A stretch of 64,000 nt of DNA from Paramacrobiotus metropolitanus (GCF_019649055.1 NW_026570221.1:124001-188000); one strand, 5' to 3'. Counted from the first letter of the stretch, positions 17,835 through 30,386 are shown. Made by a program: numbers and translations. The notes: generated by a model not told the origin, from the letters alone.

Positions 17835-19280
17835 AAGCAATTACTGAACCTGTCCAGCCGCCTCATACCGGCTAACTGCCCGATCGTTCAAGCGCATCAT
17901 TTATTACATTACAGTAAAAACGAATAGGTCGCGATGTGGCTAAATCAGATTATGAACCAGTAATTAGAAACGAAGTTGTGCTGAACGACGTAACAGTTAA
18001 ACAATAAATCACCGTTGACAATTCACCGTTTTTGGGAAAATTTTCTTGCTATACGTTTTAAGTAAGCAAAACGTAACGTACACACATCGATGAATCTGAT
18101 GCACTATAAATACATCATATACATGCAAAAAGAACTCCAATCATTCACAAAAATTTACTGGTTCACTGTAACAAAGTAGTGCGACGCAGGTGTTAATTAT
18201 TCGTTCGTACCGATCATGAAATATGTAATTACGACCTAATCCTTCTGTAACTTGGAAAGTGTGTGTATGAAAGCATATTCTGGCTAATTGACTTACAATA
18301 GAATAAGTTTTGTACCGGTAGAATGATTCTTTAATTTCTGTACTCGTATTAAGTTTTGCAGCATGCTGTACTAATGGACCAATTACGCAAACTCTTACGT
18401 AAATTTATGATGTTTACGGTGTCAGTAATTTTTGTTTCGCGTGGCTAGGAACTGAACTACAGTACTGTAACAAAATTGCGTTATATTTCACATATGTCCG
18501 TACAATATATTTAATACTAATTAATGACAGAGGCTCTCTGAACGCTATTTTTTGACGGTATATTAAAACGGTAAAGGTTTTGATGGCGGCAAAGGTAAAG
18601 GCAAAGAGGCGGCAAAGGTAAAGTAGGCCGATCCTCCATATTAGAGATGTCTATAGGTTTTCAAATTCACTCAAAAAACATTAGACGCTGTTTGCAACCG
18701 CTCGACTTAATAATAGCCATAAACTTAACTATGGCGTATGGTTAAGCGCGAGCCGGTATGGTACGTGCGGATACTATACTGAAACTCGTATGCTAGTCAA
18801 ATTCCAACGGCTCCTCTTACTCTCTAAGCACTTCAACTTAAATTTGCGGTGGGCATTTCAAACACAGAAAATGAGAGAACTTGAATTTTGTTATGTTTCA
18901 AAGGAAACCACCCCACGTGGCACGGAGGAAAAAATAAATTCGAAGACCCTTAGAAATCAGTTGAGTTTGCAGTAAAGTATTTGCCACTTCGATGGTAATC
19001 GTTTAGCTACGCGATAAGCGATGGCTAAGATATGGTTATGGTGTTTTCTGCAAAAAGCCTATTTTACATGAACAATTTTTCGAAATTTAGCATAGGTTGA
19101 CGTTTTCGTGGCTACTGGCTGACCCCATCACTGTCTAAACAGCCGATACGTTTTTTTTCGCTGCGGTTGGATGGAACTATACACGTTCCATAACAGATAA
19201 TTTTTCATCGTCTTAATGTATCTTTCTTATAAAAATTAAGTTTTGAAAAAGAAAATAAAAGAAAGAAGGTAAAATCCCGC
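17835..19280. other. No supported gene
   Basis: AT-rich non-coding sequence. A short GGCAAAGGTAAA direct repeat occurs near 18,585-18,620. Confidence 0.4.
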
Positions 19281-19282
19281 GA

Positions 19283-20085
19283 AGATTGTGCGACTGTGGG
19301 TTCTAAAGTCTGATTTTGGGAACGAGCATGACCCCCGCAGTGGTTTAATTAGTTTTCGTTTAACTACCAGTAAAATGCATTCCCGTTTGCCTTCCCGATT
19401 GCCCCGATTGGGATGGCCCGATTGCCTTTCTTGCAGAGATGCCTGCGAATTATGGCAAATGTGCTACGCTTTCGTTTTCTTTAGATAAGGCAAGGTGGTG
19501 TTCGAGAAAACCACACGCAGCAACCTGAAAAATTCAGGATTGCTCTCTGTTAACGTTGGTATACGGATTGGTAAACTAGAGTCTAGATATAAAGTGCATC
19601 AGAGGTGTTGGTATGTAAATTGAGATTTTAACAGTTTACTGGTACTTGTACTGTACAAGTAAACTGTTATCCGATAGTCTATGCCTCTACAGCTTAAAAA
19701 AAAGGGCAGAATGAAAAAAAAGGAAGGAAGAGCAACTTCTGGTAAATTACGGAGTCCCTAAGCAGCAGGTGCACGAAATCTAAATGATTGGATAACTGAT
19801 CTGAAAATTAAGAATTGGTTTGGAAACCAACGAAAAAATTTCTCCGCAAATATCCCAATTTAGGTTTCAGGTCATCTTTGCAGTCTGTTAAAGCAACAGG
19901 CAAATTCTGCAGCAGACATTGTGGTTATCTGCAAACGCTGGTACTGTATATTGCAGAATTTTACGCTTCGTCCATAAAACCTATACTTCACCCGCAGGCT
20001 GCGGACATGAGTTTTAGTTTTTGCACTAGGTTATGATTTGTCCATCCCGCTAATCATTCCGCGCAATTTGCGCGGGGTCTGCTAG
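19283..20085 (+). mobile_element. Helitron-like non-autonomous element, copy 1
   Basis: Shares its two ends with an inverted copy at 27,724-28,145. One end begins AGATTGTGCGACTGTGGGTT; the other ends with hairpin CCGCGCAATTTGCGCGG, then GTCTGCTAG followed by T. A short palindromic hairpin about 6-10 bases before CTAG|T is the Helitron 3' signature. This copy has about 400 extra bases (19.5-19.9 kb) relative to the other. No Rep/helicase gene. Confidence 0.6.
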
Positions 20086-20089
20086 TAGA

Positions 20090-21125
20090 GTTATAACGGC
20101 AGAATCTATGTACGTAGCTTGTATAGTAAGTTACCGATAGTCCACTTTAGCCGTCAAGAAAGTAAGCTGCAACAGCTATTTCGCACACCTATTAGCGCGT
20201 GTGGTTAAAGATCCTCCACAATGCCAGTGTGCTGAGTTGTCCGAGATCCACCGTTGTCATGTCGACATCGTGCCACGCGTGCGGACTGTCCACCCAGAAC
20301 GCGCTGCAACTGCTGCAATACAAACCAGTCACATAAATTCAATCGTCGCTACCCATACTTGAGAGTTTTTCACTTTGTACTTATTCTTTTGGTAATGCAG
20401 ATGGGACCAGAAAGGTAGCCGCCACCCTTGCGAAGCATGGACGCAGCATGAAGACGCTATGGAGGAATCAAAGCCGACCCGGAGTTATCGCCGTTAATAT
20501 CCTGAATGTATCCTAAACATGAAGTACCCTTCTCCATCCGCACTGCGACGGTTTTCCCGTAGCTCATTGACTCACGGTCAATCAAAGGCCGTCCAAATGC
20601 CGGAAATGTTGTTCTGGAATCCGCTTTGTGCTAGAACAGAAAATGCCCCACTTTCGATAGCTAGCCTCGAGAATAATTTAATACATCCATCATTAGTACC
20701 AATGCGAACGTTGGAGCAGCCGCCGAACACGCCGGAAGGGGGAAACTGACAAAACGCGCCTGGCTACAATCAAGATAACGATTTCGTAGCTCCAGCCTTC
20801 GAACCTGGGTCCCAGGGTCCGTAAGTTTTCGTGCAACCCAGAACGTTTCACGGGCCTCATATATTCATGAAACCTATTAAATCCACTCACTCAGCCGCGT
20901 AGTCAGAGAGCCACGAACAAGATTAATTGAACATCAAAGCTTTTGACTCCCGCGCGCGAAAGGGGCTTTCAGTGCAGCTAACTGCTTCTAATAGTGTCTG
21001 GTATGGCGACAGTAGTTTCCCTAATGCAATTACCAAAGTATTGATGGACACTCAAACCTTTAATAAGTACGAGTACCATATTTCGGATACAAACTAGGTA
21101 CCAATAACAAAATTTATAACAGAAA
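20090..21125. other. No supported gene
   Basis: Short frames only; 20.2-20.9 kb has somewhat higher GC but no motif I recognise. Confidence 0.4.
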
Positions 21126-21129
21126 CACT

Positions 21130-21311
21130 TCCTCTATGCTCTCCTGGTCAGGGATGGTTCCCACTACACATACTGCATTTCCACGCTGTATTTGGATGGA
21201 TAGTCGCTGCTTAAAAACCTCGTCCGCCCGTTTCTGGCCAGTGGAAGTTGCTATGCCGTTTCCAACCTTCTCCACTAGCTTTTTAGTTCCGTGTCCCCAG
21301 GGCAGAGCCTA
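21130..21311 (-). pseudogene. Retrotransposon reverse-transcriptase C-terminal fragment
   Basis: The minus strand reads ALPWGHGTKKLVEKVGNGI, then KQRLSIQIQRGNAVCVVGT. This (x)QR(I/L)S(I)xxQRGNA(A)xxxGT pattern recurs in this window and ends reverse-transcriptase polyproteins of animal non-LTR-like elements. Only the C-terminus is present. Confidence 0.55.
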
Positions 21312-21939
21312 AAATTTTCAAAATCTAGGTTAGCACATTTAATTTTCGCAGAGGGGGGTATTGGTTGATTTATTTATATTTCATACCGGCTTACATAGTC
21401 TGATGTCCAGATGTACATTCGCGAACCTATAGTTAGGGGTCACGCAAAACTGCAATTTTACTGCTTGCTTATAAATAACTCAAAAACTATGAGTTATGAA
21501 TTTGTAATCTGTTGTAACGGCAACGGGTCGTGAGCTATGTAAGCGAAACAAACCAAATGATCATGGGTACTTGTTCGCATTCTTCGCGCGAAGGTGACGG
21601 TGCTTGTTGCCCTAAAAATGTGAGAAATTAAAACAAATTAGCTATTTTTTCAAGAGATATTTAGATGGCCGAACACGATATCTTCCTAACTCGCCGCAAG
21701 CTTGCGTACCAGAGAGTGGCTAGTGTTCTAATATAATAACATCACAATAATACAACAAAATGGTTTTTGCAATAAAAAAGGCTCGTCCCATCCAAATGAA
21801 ACAGTTGTATTGTACATTCAACCTTTTCGTTCGAATTACTTACCGTTTACAGGTAATACACAGCTTGCCCGTATCAAGACGAAATATTGTCACAACTGAA
21901 CCTGAATGTGATCTTAAAATAATTTGGAAAATGCCCACA

Positions 21940-22184
21940 GCCTCGATCTCCAAAACAAAGATCCTTTATTCCAAGATCAGAGCAGGGCCCAAGCAGAGAA
22001 CCTATCAGACTCAGTGGCGAATTCGGATGCATGCAGCGGACCGCTGCTTATGCAGCATCGAGCTGAACGGATGAATGAACTTGAACCAATTACAACTCCC
22101 ATGAGTTTCTTTGTCAACGGCTGTCGCAGGAGATTCAGCGAGGTAACGCAGCTTCCGTACTCGGAACAATGGAGGGAGCGATAG
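21940..22184 (+). CDS. Possible terminal exon, unidentified
   Basis: An open frame following CCCACAG (possible acceptor) runs about 81 codons to TAG at 22,184, with polar composition (DQSRAQAENLSDSVANSD). An AATAAA lies 75 bases past the stop. No upstream exon or homology recognised, so this is weak. Confidence 0.25.
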
Positions 22185-22258
22185 CGTTAAATGAGATTTG
22201 GTTACTGTGATTAACTGTTTTTGATCTGTGTTCAGTGTATCGTACCTGTATTTTATGA

Positions 22259-22264
22259 AATAAA
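22259..22264 (+). terminator. AATAAA polyadenylation signal
   Basis: AATAAA 75 bases downstream of the putative terminal exon; meaningful only if that exon is real. Confidence 0.25.
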
Positions 22265-22300
22265 GTCTTACTCTAATATAGCTGTTAAAGTATTACAACT

Positions 22301-22640
22301 AGTGCTGGGCCGACCCGAACGGCCCGGGGCTTCTGGGAGGGCCGAGCCGAGCCGCGGCCCCGGCCCGGGCCGTGGCCAGCCGTGGACATTAAATGTGGAA
22401 GAAGAAAACGAAAATTTCCACTGGGATTGACTGAAATTCAGAGTTTTTTTTTATTAATTTTTGCAGCATAAACGTTTTGTAGGCGAATACCGGCCTATCT
22501 TTCTGTTGATATACTCTCTGTAGCCGTTTGCAAATGACATCCGGGAATGAAATGCTATTAGCTGCAAGGCGGCCCCTAGAAACGACGGCCCGGCCCATTT
22601 GCTCGGTTCGGGCTGCGCGGGCCGGTCCGACTAAACACTA
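22301..22640. mobile_element. hAT-like MITE
   Basis: About 340 bases, starting AGTGCTGGGCCGACCCG and ending CGGTCCGACTAAACACT. The ends are imperfect inverted repeats of the AGTGxTGGGCCG type seen in hAT elements. Both ends are very rich in GGCCC, and the interior is AT-rich without coding capacity. I could not find a convincing 8-bp duplication. Confidence 0.5.
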
Positions 22641-22644
22641 CCTA

Positions 22645-23850
22645 CCAATAATCACTAACGACAACCTAGTGGGGCGCACCATTACACGTTGCGCTGTGTA
22701 GTACTTAAGCCGATTCTTCTGCCGGTCAGTGCGCTCGGGAAAATTCTGCTTGTTTACTATAAACTAGTACAGAAGATCATAACTGCCCTTAGTGCAAGCG
22801 ACCTAACGTGCAAGATTTTCTATATAAAAAACTCCCTTGGCTAAAACATTTATTGCTAGAACTGAATGAGCGGCCGATCGAGCCGAACAGAGAAAGAGCC
22901 TTTCTGCGGCACTGGGCTAATCCAACACGAGCGATACGAACGCTGACTGGGCGGGACGTAAAGCCGTAGGTGCGGCAAGGCGTAGCCGAGCCGGGGTCGA
23001 GGCCGATACGGCGTACGACAGCGAGTGCGACTCCGTGTGCGAGTCAGCACACCGGAATCAGGACTGTCGCTGGCTAACACTCTCGTATGCTGCCACAGCG
23101 ACGGGCCCAACATGCCACTGGGTGGGAGTGCGAGCTCCTGCGAAGGACATCGGCCTCTTTCCGTCCCAGTGCCTGTTCCGCGCCCGACACTATTTGAGTC
23201 GGTGGGTGCGCCGGGGGGTGTCCAGTGTGGGTCTCTCCGGACCCGTTCTCCTCCGTGGTGGCAGTACAAAATCACTGGAGAAATCTGAAGTTCAGTCGGG
23301 TTTCTTGTTGGACTTGTGCCGGCTTCTGTTGGTGACCCTTCTGTCGGCAAACACCCGTAATGGCGAAGGCGAAAAACTGTCTTCCTAGTTAAAAGTTAAA
23401 ACATCACACTTCCCGATGGGCAGGTTAACAGAACAGATCTGCTAAAGATCTAAATGTGCGCATCATTACGAGATTAGAAAATTAATCGCAAAGTCTTTGG
23501 TCCTGGGTTTTAGGCCTGGTGCTTATTGCGACTGGAAGACTTCCGTACACGAGGGCTCGACTCCACTGGGTGTCCGGTTATCCGAGTCCGAGGCATCGGT
23601 TCTCGGGATACCCGATAATACCGGTTCAGTCACCGAGGGTCGGGTAAGTAACGGGTGCAAAACTCACTTCTGACCGGGATCATCTGGTAATGGTTGACCT
23701 GAACATTCATAGCTGGGTCCGGCCGGGGTTCGTCCGGTAAGGCTGATGGAGAAGCACCGTCGCAGTCCACAAAAGCCATAAACCATCCTCTCTAGGTAAG
23801 GAATAGGACCTATGGGGCCACCTGGTCGGGAGATCATCGTTTTCCGCGCC
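22645..23850. other. GC-rich, no supported gene
   Basis: 22.86-23.39 kb has overlapping frames on both strands caused by high GC; none has a recognisable domain. 23.45-23.80 kb contains GTCCGGT/GGTCGGG-rich sequence that may be repeat-derived. Confidence 0.35.
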
Positions 23851-23861
23851 TACCGATCGGC

Positions 23862-23968
23862 GGCCGGAATGAACGGCGGCCGAAAAAAATTGGCCGAAAT
23901 GAGCATGGCCGAAATGAAAACGGCCGAAGTACTTCGGCCGCAGTTTATTTCGGCCTACGCTTTTTTTG
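23862..23968 (+). repeat. GGCCGAAATGA motif cluster 2
   Basis: Copies of GGCCGAAATGA, GGCCGAAGTA and the inverse TTTCGGCC, with a central palindrome GGCCGAAGTACTTCGGCC. Confidence 0.8.
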
Positions 23969-24044
23969 TTCTTTTTTGGGCAAGAAAATGTTACTTTCCA
24001 ATTTCCATGCTACAACGTTTCGATGATGCCATAACCTTTCGAAT

Positions 24045-24480
24045 GACCTAAGAAAACCTACGAAACCGAAGAACAACTTAGAATAACCTAATAAAACCTA
24101 ACATAACTAAATAGACAATTTGGGCAAGGTGCGGCAGTAGCAATACAAATGGCTATAGCCATAGCCGTCTCGTAGACGGACCACGGGACGGCTATTGCTA
24201 CAGTCATTGGTATTGCTACTGCCGCATTTTGCCCAAATTCTCTAATAAACCATAAGAAAACCTAAGAAACCTAAGAAAATAACCGAAGAAAAAATAAGAA
24301 AACAAAAGAAAACCTAAGAAACCTAAGAAAATATCTTAAAAAACCTAAGAAACCATAAGAAAACCTAAGAACTCTAAGAAACCTAAGAAAATAACCTAAA
24401 AAACCTAAAAATCCCAGGAATATGAGAACCTAAGAAACCTGAAAAAACCGAAGCAACATCGTGAAAACTAGGAAAACCTG
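24045..24480 (+). repeat. AAACCTAAGAAA simple tandem array
   Basis: Dozens of degenerate 9-12-base units of AAAACCTAAGAAACCTAAG. The array is interrupted by the inverted repeat at 24,117-24,239 and lies between motif clusters 2 and 3. Confidence 0.85.
24117..24239. mobile_element. Small inverted-repeat element within the array
   Basis: 24,117-24,146 and 24,210-24,239 are inverted repeats (28 of 30 match; AATTTGGGCAA ... GCGGCAGTAGCAATAC). They enclose about 60 bases with further internal symmetry (GGCTATAGCC). Looks like a MITE inserted in the simple array. Confidence 0.65.
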
Positions 24481-24489
24481 GGAAACTGA

Positions 24490-24628
24490 AGATGGCCAAA
24501 TGCCTTGTTGCCGAAATGAGCGGTGGCCGAAATGAGTGCTGGCCGAAGTGAGCCTCGGTCGAAATGAACGTTGGCCGAAGTGATCGCATGCGGCCGAAAT
24601 GTAACGCGGCCGAAGTGATCGGACGCGG
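24490..24628 (+). repeat. GGCCGAAATGA motif cluster 3
   Basis: Six or more spaced copies of (G)GCCGAAATGA / GGCCGAAGTGATC. With cluster 2 it brackets the simple array, suggesting one roughly 770-bp element (23.86-24.63 kb). Confidence 0.8.
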
Positions 24629-24634
24629 TTTTGG

Positions 24635-26760
24635 TTTTGCGCAGCTCGCCACTAGCAAGCCGCTTTTCTTGCGACTACCCCCGGCGATGTTGTGGTACCA
24701 TTCCGTTGTTAGATCGCACTATGCGGTGGTGTTCCCTTCCTTCCGGGTGTAGCGCAGCTGGGTTAACGGTCTATAAGTTTCTGATATTATTATTAAAACC
24801 ACATCCCTATTGGAGACAGACCATCAGAAACAAAAAAAAGTGTTTCGGACTGCGTCCACGCGTTGGTCGTTTTGTCTTCCACCGCGGAACTAGCTAGTGG
24901 TCGGTATCACATCGGGTGTTCAACCGCACATTTCTGTCAGTCTTTGCTTGACTTGTCCGGGGGAAATCGTCTACATCTCTTTAGGAGACGACGTCGTGTT
25001 CTCTCAACCTCAACAGGTGTCACGGCAAGCCTAACCGAGCTACTGGTCTTTTTTATTTCAAGACTTCGATGAACGGGAATCCACCGCCATAGTGGGGCCC
25101 TTCCGAGTCGTCATCGTTTTCCTGGTCGCATCGCTTCGTCGGTTTTGAGGAGGAAGCCTCTTGGGTACCTGTGTATCCGAAATATCTTGCCCGGGCTTTT
25201 CTGATTTTGCGCGGCGGGCTTCTCGTCGTAGGAGGGATAATTCTGAGCCGAGCCACAAGTCGTACCGGTGTGAGGGCTTACCCTAGGGCATCGAAGGTCA
25301 GATGCACCCGGATGTCCGACACCGATTCTATCGACACCATTCCGAGAGTGTTGATTCCTCATTAAAGTCCATTTCCTCGTTCGGATGGTACTGGTATTCC
25401 CTCTTCCAGCGCTCTGCATTCATTAGGAAGTCCTGAAGTCGGATCCGCCGACGGCATCCCTCATGAGGGCACTTGACCGGGCTACTGCCTTCCGGAGTCA
25501 GGGCGGGATATTGTTGTTCGGGCAAGCACAAAACAGGGTGTAATGGTTGTGATGGTGGCCAAGCCGGGCGACAAAAATTAGCGGTAGGGCCGTCATCGGG
25601 CCTTCTCCTTGGGCTTGTGGTTCGATTGCCCGATGTATTCGGGCAAGTCCTGGGCAGCTCTGGCCGCCGTGACTATCGTGGCACTTGTGTCTCGGTAAGT
25701 GATAACTGTACCGCCCATTCCGTGTGATCCGTGATTTCCCGTTCACCAGAGTATTTCGGAAGCTGGCCCGGTTAGGACCAGTCGGGTCTTTCTATCAGTT
25801 AGGACCTCTCGATTCCTGGTGGCCATTGGTATATTACGCCTCCGCTCATATGATAATACTCTATTAGCCGGGACTTTTGGTCCAGCTAATTTTTATAAAG
25901 TTCAATAATGAGTTTCCGGAGATGTGGGTCTCAGAGCTGCAGTCTGCAGTGTGAACCAATATCATCCGGTCACTCCATGCCGGGTTAATCGGGAGCTTCT
26001 TTGACGAGAGAAGACGATCGAAGCACCGAAGCAATGGTACCACTAGGACCGGATGTCGGCCGACGTTACGGACTACATGCGAACCTGAGCGCACTTACCG
26101 ATTGCCTATTTCTTCCTTCTGGAATTGCGGCTTCCATACCAGACAGCTGTTTTAACACTCCCGCAATAGCGTTCATCTGTCTGCTTTTTTTTAGTAAAAT
26201 TGTAAGCTCGGTAACGCGTTAGTCACAGTGGTAGTAGTTAATAAAAGATAGCGGATCAGCCTGTAACAAGTGTTCCCATGCCGAATCTTCAGGCCATCGT
26301 TTTGGCTAAAAGGTTACCGCGTTTGTGTGGAACGAGACAAAAATTTCGCCCAAGTGTGCCAGTCACGCGTGAACCACGGAATACCACAACCACGGGGCTA
26401 ATTTACGGCTGTCCTTGTTTAGGTGTCGGACTTTGTAATCAAACTAAAGGCTCAGACGTCCGCAGGGCGATAGTCGGCTACATATGTACATTAGAGCAAT
26501 CCTGCTGAGCTTTCGAGATCAGCCATGACAGTTAATTTCCGCTTTCAACCCTAATAAAGGCTGTGCGCCTGTCTGCCGATGCTCCAGTTCAGATCTTCCT
26601 GGTTAACACAAACTGTTAATGCATCCATGATTATCATTGCACAAATACAGATCTCCTTATTTGCTAACAACAAAAAAACGACACTGATTTTAGGCAGTAT
26701 GGTGCCAAATTCCTGTAATACAAGTTGTTATACTAACACTGGGGGTAATAAAACTGCAGC
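24635..26760. other. No supported gene
   Basis: GC-rich to about 25.8 kb. Minus-strand frames near 25.33-25.75 kb include CPHEGCRRRIRLQDF, a weak zinc-finger-like stretch that could be transposon-derived, but start, end and family are unclear. Confidence 0.35.
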
Positions 26761-26764
26761 ACAT

Positions 26765-27657
26765 TCAGCAGAAGCTTTCGTGAATTGAGAATTCAGTCTG
26801 ATTGAAGTTGATAGAGTCCAGTTCAGTTGGATGTGGATTCGCAGCACAGTCCACCGGTAAATAGAGATTTTTCTGCACATACCATTCACTCATAAATTTC
26901 TCGGTATATTCGCTATACACACTAAACAGTTCCCCGACGTTAATGAAATCGGCCCTCTTGATTATCGCAGTATTGTTATTATTCCACCATTTTCGAAACC
27001 ACACCCAGTCGCAGTCACAATGCAGCCGGTACAGATAATCACTCCATTCCTTACTGAAAACGACATTGTTTTCCGCATTACTTACATAATCCAGCGAGAG
27101 TAGACGCAGCGCCGGCAAATTGGTGAATGTGTTTTCTTGCAGCGTTACGATTGTTGAATTACCGAACGTGATTACTTTCAGACTGCAGGAATGCTGAAAA
27201 TCATGCTTTCGTATGAGCAAATTTGAGCAGTTATACAAGCTGTACTGCAACAGGTTGCTAAGACGCAGATCATTAAGTTTGCCGGTTGATCGAGGGCTCA
27301 TACATTCGCGCAGATAGTATACGAGGATCTGCTTGCGGATGGGCTTGATATCGGTGGGCATCACCGTCACCGCGTCAAACACCTCGATCCCGGAAGGTCG
27401 CAAGGGGAGATTAGCCATGATGGTTGCGGTCCGCTTTAGCTCCATCGACATCTTCTCAGCGGTGCATTTTACGTCAAAATCGATATCATCGAGGATTACG
27501 CATTTGTTGAAGGGAACCAACAATGGCCAACATTTTATTGATGAATACAACTCACATTCGGCGTTCGTCATTGGTTCAGAGGAGAACTTGGGCAACGGTT
27601 GTTCGCCTTTGGCACATTCTGAGTGTCCTTCGGGCTCCAGTTTCTCTGCAGCAAGAA
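26765..27657 (-). CDS. Leucine-rich-repeat protein, partial gene model
   Basis: About 295 codons open from an acceptor-like CTGCAG near 27,657 to the stop at 26,765. Cys-rich N-terminal part (AECELYSSIKCW), then LRR-like strands (NDLRLSNLLQYSLYNCSNL, SLKVITFGNS, NTFTNLPALRLLSL), then a C-terminal cap with HCDCDWVWFRKWW and a late Cys (PVDCAANPH). This resembles extracellular LRR proteins with LRRCT-type caps. No membrane segment and no signal peptide in this exon; a 5' exon must lie upstream and was not found. Function unknown, probably secreted or surface ligand binding. A broken inverted paralogue lies at 17.1-17.8 kb. Confidence 0.65.
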
Positions 27658-27723
27658 GGTTTACGCATTAAGTATCCCTAATTGAGACGTCATTGTTAAG
27701 ATTTTGGTGCTAATTTATTAACG

Positions 27724-28145
27724 ACTCGCAGACCCCGCGCAAATTGCGCGAAATGATTAACGCAATGGACAAATCGTAACCTAGTGCAAAAATTAAAACC
27801 CATCACCGCAGCCTGCGGGTAAAGTATAGGTTTTATGGACGAAGCATACAATTCTGCATTATACTGGTACAGTACCAGAGTTTGCAGATAACGCTAATGT
27901 CTGCTTTTCTCGAACACCACCTTGCCTTATCCAATGAAAACGAAAGCGTAGCACAGTTGCCCTAAATCGCAGGCATCTCTGCAAGAAAGGCAATCGCGCC
28001 CTCCCAATCGGGGCAATCGGGAAGGCAAACGGGAAGGCAAACGGGAAGGCACTTACTGGTAGTTTAGCGAAAACAAAATGCACCAGTGCGGGGGTCATGC
28101 TCGTTCCCAAAATCAGACTTTTGAACCCACAGTCGCACAATCTTG
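27724..28145 (-). mobile_element. Helitron-like non-autonomous element, copy 2
   Basis: Inverted, shorter copy of 19,283-20,085. Hairpin CGCGCAATTTGCGCG is followed by GTCTGCGAG where the other copy has GTCTGCTAG. It contains repeated GGGAAGGCAAAC units. Non-coding. Confidence 0.6.
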
Positions 28146-28149
28146 CTTT

Positions 28150-30380
28150 CTTTCTTTTAAGTTATTTTATTTATTTTTATGGGTTCTTAGCTGTTCCCAG
28201 AGATTTTTTATATTAAAGTTTTTAAGCGTTTTCTTTTTGCAAAACTTCGTTTTTGTCTTTAGAACCTAATTTGTCATGGCCGAATGAAACATATCGAATG
28301 ATACATAGTCACGGCAGTTCGGATCAGTGCGTTGAGCTGACGGACTAAACAAAGATAAAGGCTTACGCGATTATTATAGCATTGAGTTGATGTAGCGTAT
28401 GGGTTTGCATTCACATCTCATATTGGCTTATAAAGTTATTGGGAAGTATGAAGCGATTTATTATCAAGGGTCAACTAAATTTGGGTCAGACATATAAAAC
28501 ATCATTCTTGTCGCAAGGCGTTAAAGCTTTTGCGTTGAATATTCCGAAGCGATGCTGTGTAACATCTTGTATAGATATTCAATTCGATTCTTTTCGAAAT
28601 TAATATTTTTTATCCGCTTCCCAAATCCCACCCGGACTGCATTTCGAGCGAAAACTCCATAGCACGTACTGCAATCTTAGCAGCTTAGAATTTGCACCCC
28701 GACGAAACGTCCGGTTGCACATTTTACTAGCGGTAACTTCAGGATGCCCAAAATTCAAAGGAAAGGATATCTCGTTTTAAAATTTACCTGTTACAAATCT
28801 GCAGTGCATACAGCTAATGCGCACAAAATTCATACGGTATGTAAGAGTATTAGATCTACTCTTCTTACTTGTTTCAGTTTCAGCAGCATAAATCCAGATG
28901 CATGTGAACGCAGATACCGTAAAATAAGCGAAATAACATCGAAAACCGAGCATTTTACACCTTCAACGTGGCTCGTTTTGAAAGAAATAATTCATTTACA
29001 CTTCGAACACGGTCCCTGAGAGGGTTTCTGATGCCGCCATCATGTTACACCGAAGACTTCAGTTTAGCACCGCCACATCTGTGTTCTCGCTTGTGATGTA
29101 ACTGTGCTATACGTACGAGTAGTATCCGGATCCAACGTGATCGGTTATTTTATCCGGGGGGTCTGAATTTGTGGAACTAGGACATTATCTACGGGTCTCA
29201 GTTTTTTGACCTGGGGTATTATTTACGGGTCTAAAGTTCTGGAACTTATTAATTTGCCGATTTTTTGGAGGATATTAATTTGCCGATGATAATATTATGA
29301 TAATTGTAATAGATGCGCTTATAAAAAAGCAGCAGTTTATCGAATGATCAGTCAAAGTCGTAACGGTTTCTCAAATGTGAACAAAGCTCGGTTCTCTGCT
29401 ATTGGCAGATTAACGCTTTTCAGCGCGTTCGGTGAACGGTGAACCATCATATAAGTAACTATTAATAATTTTTGTTTTTGATACTGAGTTTGTATCCGAT
29501 TCCGAAATTTATTAAAAGTTATTCAATTTCTGTATAACTGCCATAATAAAAGATTCCTAAAGACACCGTGGAATGCGAAGTAAAACAGGCAAATATGAAA
29601 TGAAGTGATAAAACACGTAACTGCAAAATCAGGAAATGGTGAAACCGAAAAATCGCAAATAGTGACATGCGGAGGAAATCAGCACACCGCCACCACCGTT
29701 GGATGGAATTTCCACGATCATCTCAGCGCTTGCAGCCGTCCCATCAGCAATTAGCTATTAAGGCTACTCTTCCCTAATTCTTTTTATCGCTGCCATTGTT
29801 GATCCTAATTATAATTCTCTATCAACGCGCTTGTGCAAGCACTCAAAATATCAGCTAGCTAGAATAAATAAAAATAACTCTTCCAGCTCTTTAGAACAAG
29901 CAACAGTAGCCAAACGGAAGCCATCAATTAATCCCGCAGGCATCCAGAAGGGCAAAACGTACCTACTGGATGAAGATCAGTGACCAGCTGAAAGACCCAT
30001 CGGCTGCTGGCACGAGCTGACCGGATCGGCCACGCACCAGCACTGATACCGCCGTCATGACCTTTATGTCCTGGAGCCGCGAGCAACAACCGACCGACGG
30101 AGTAGGCATACGCGTCCGTTTTAATGGCCCAAATATGCGGAAAGCACTGTGCAGACCGTTAGAGACAACGGAGATTTTGGAGGCTTTGGCCGGATGATTG
30201 TCCGGCTGAACAATTTCACATGCCCGGTACTGGCAGAGGTCACCGAGAAAATGCTCTGGACCGGCAGGAAAATGTTCTGCACTGTCGCCAACATAGCAGC
30301 TGCAGACCAGTGATCCTGTAGAATGACAGTAGCTTGTTACTAATAAACTATTTTGAATGCTGTTTTATATGACTGTGCAA
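28150..30380. other. No supported gene
   Basis: AT-rich with short frames only. 29.15-29.28 kb carries short direct repeats (TTACGGGTCT; AATTTGCCGAT). Confidence 0.4.
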
Positions 30381-30386
30381 ATTGGT

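Noticed and set aside
18580-18625. GGCAAAGGTAAA repeats as a CRISPR-like array
   Set aside because: Eukaryotic context, repeats very short, spacers not unique or regular.
22856-23388. Overlapping 117-165-codon ORFs on both strands
   Set aside because: Explained by high GC; no domain, splice signal or codon pattern favours either strand.
25053-25746. Possible zinc-finger gene around CPHEGCRRRIRLQDF
   Set aside because: Single weak motif, no second ligand pair, frame short and ends unclear.
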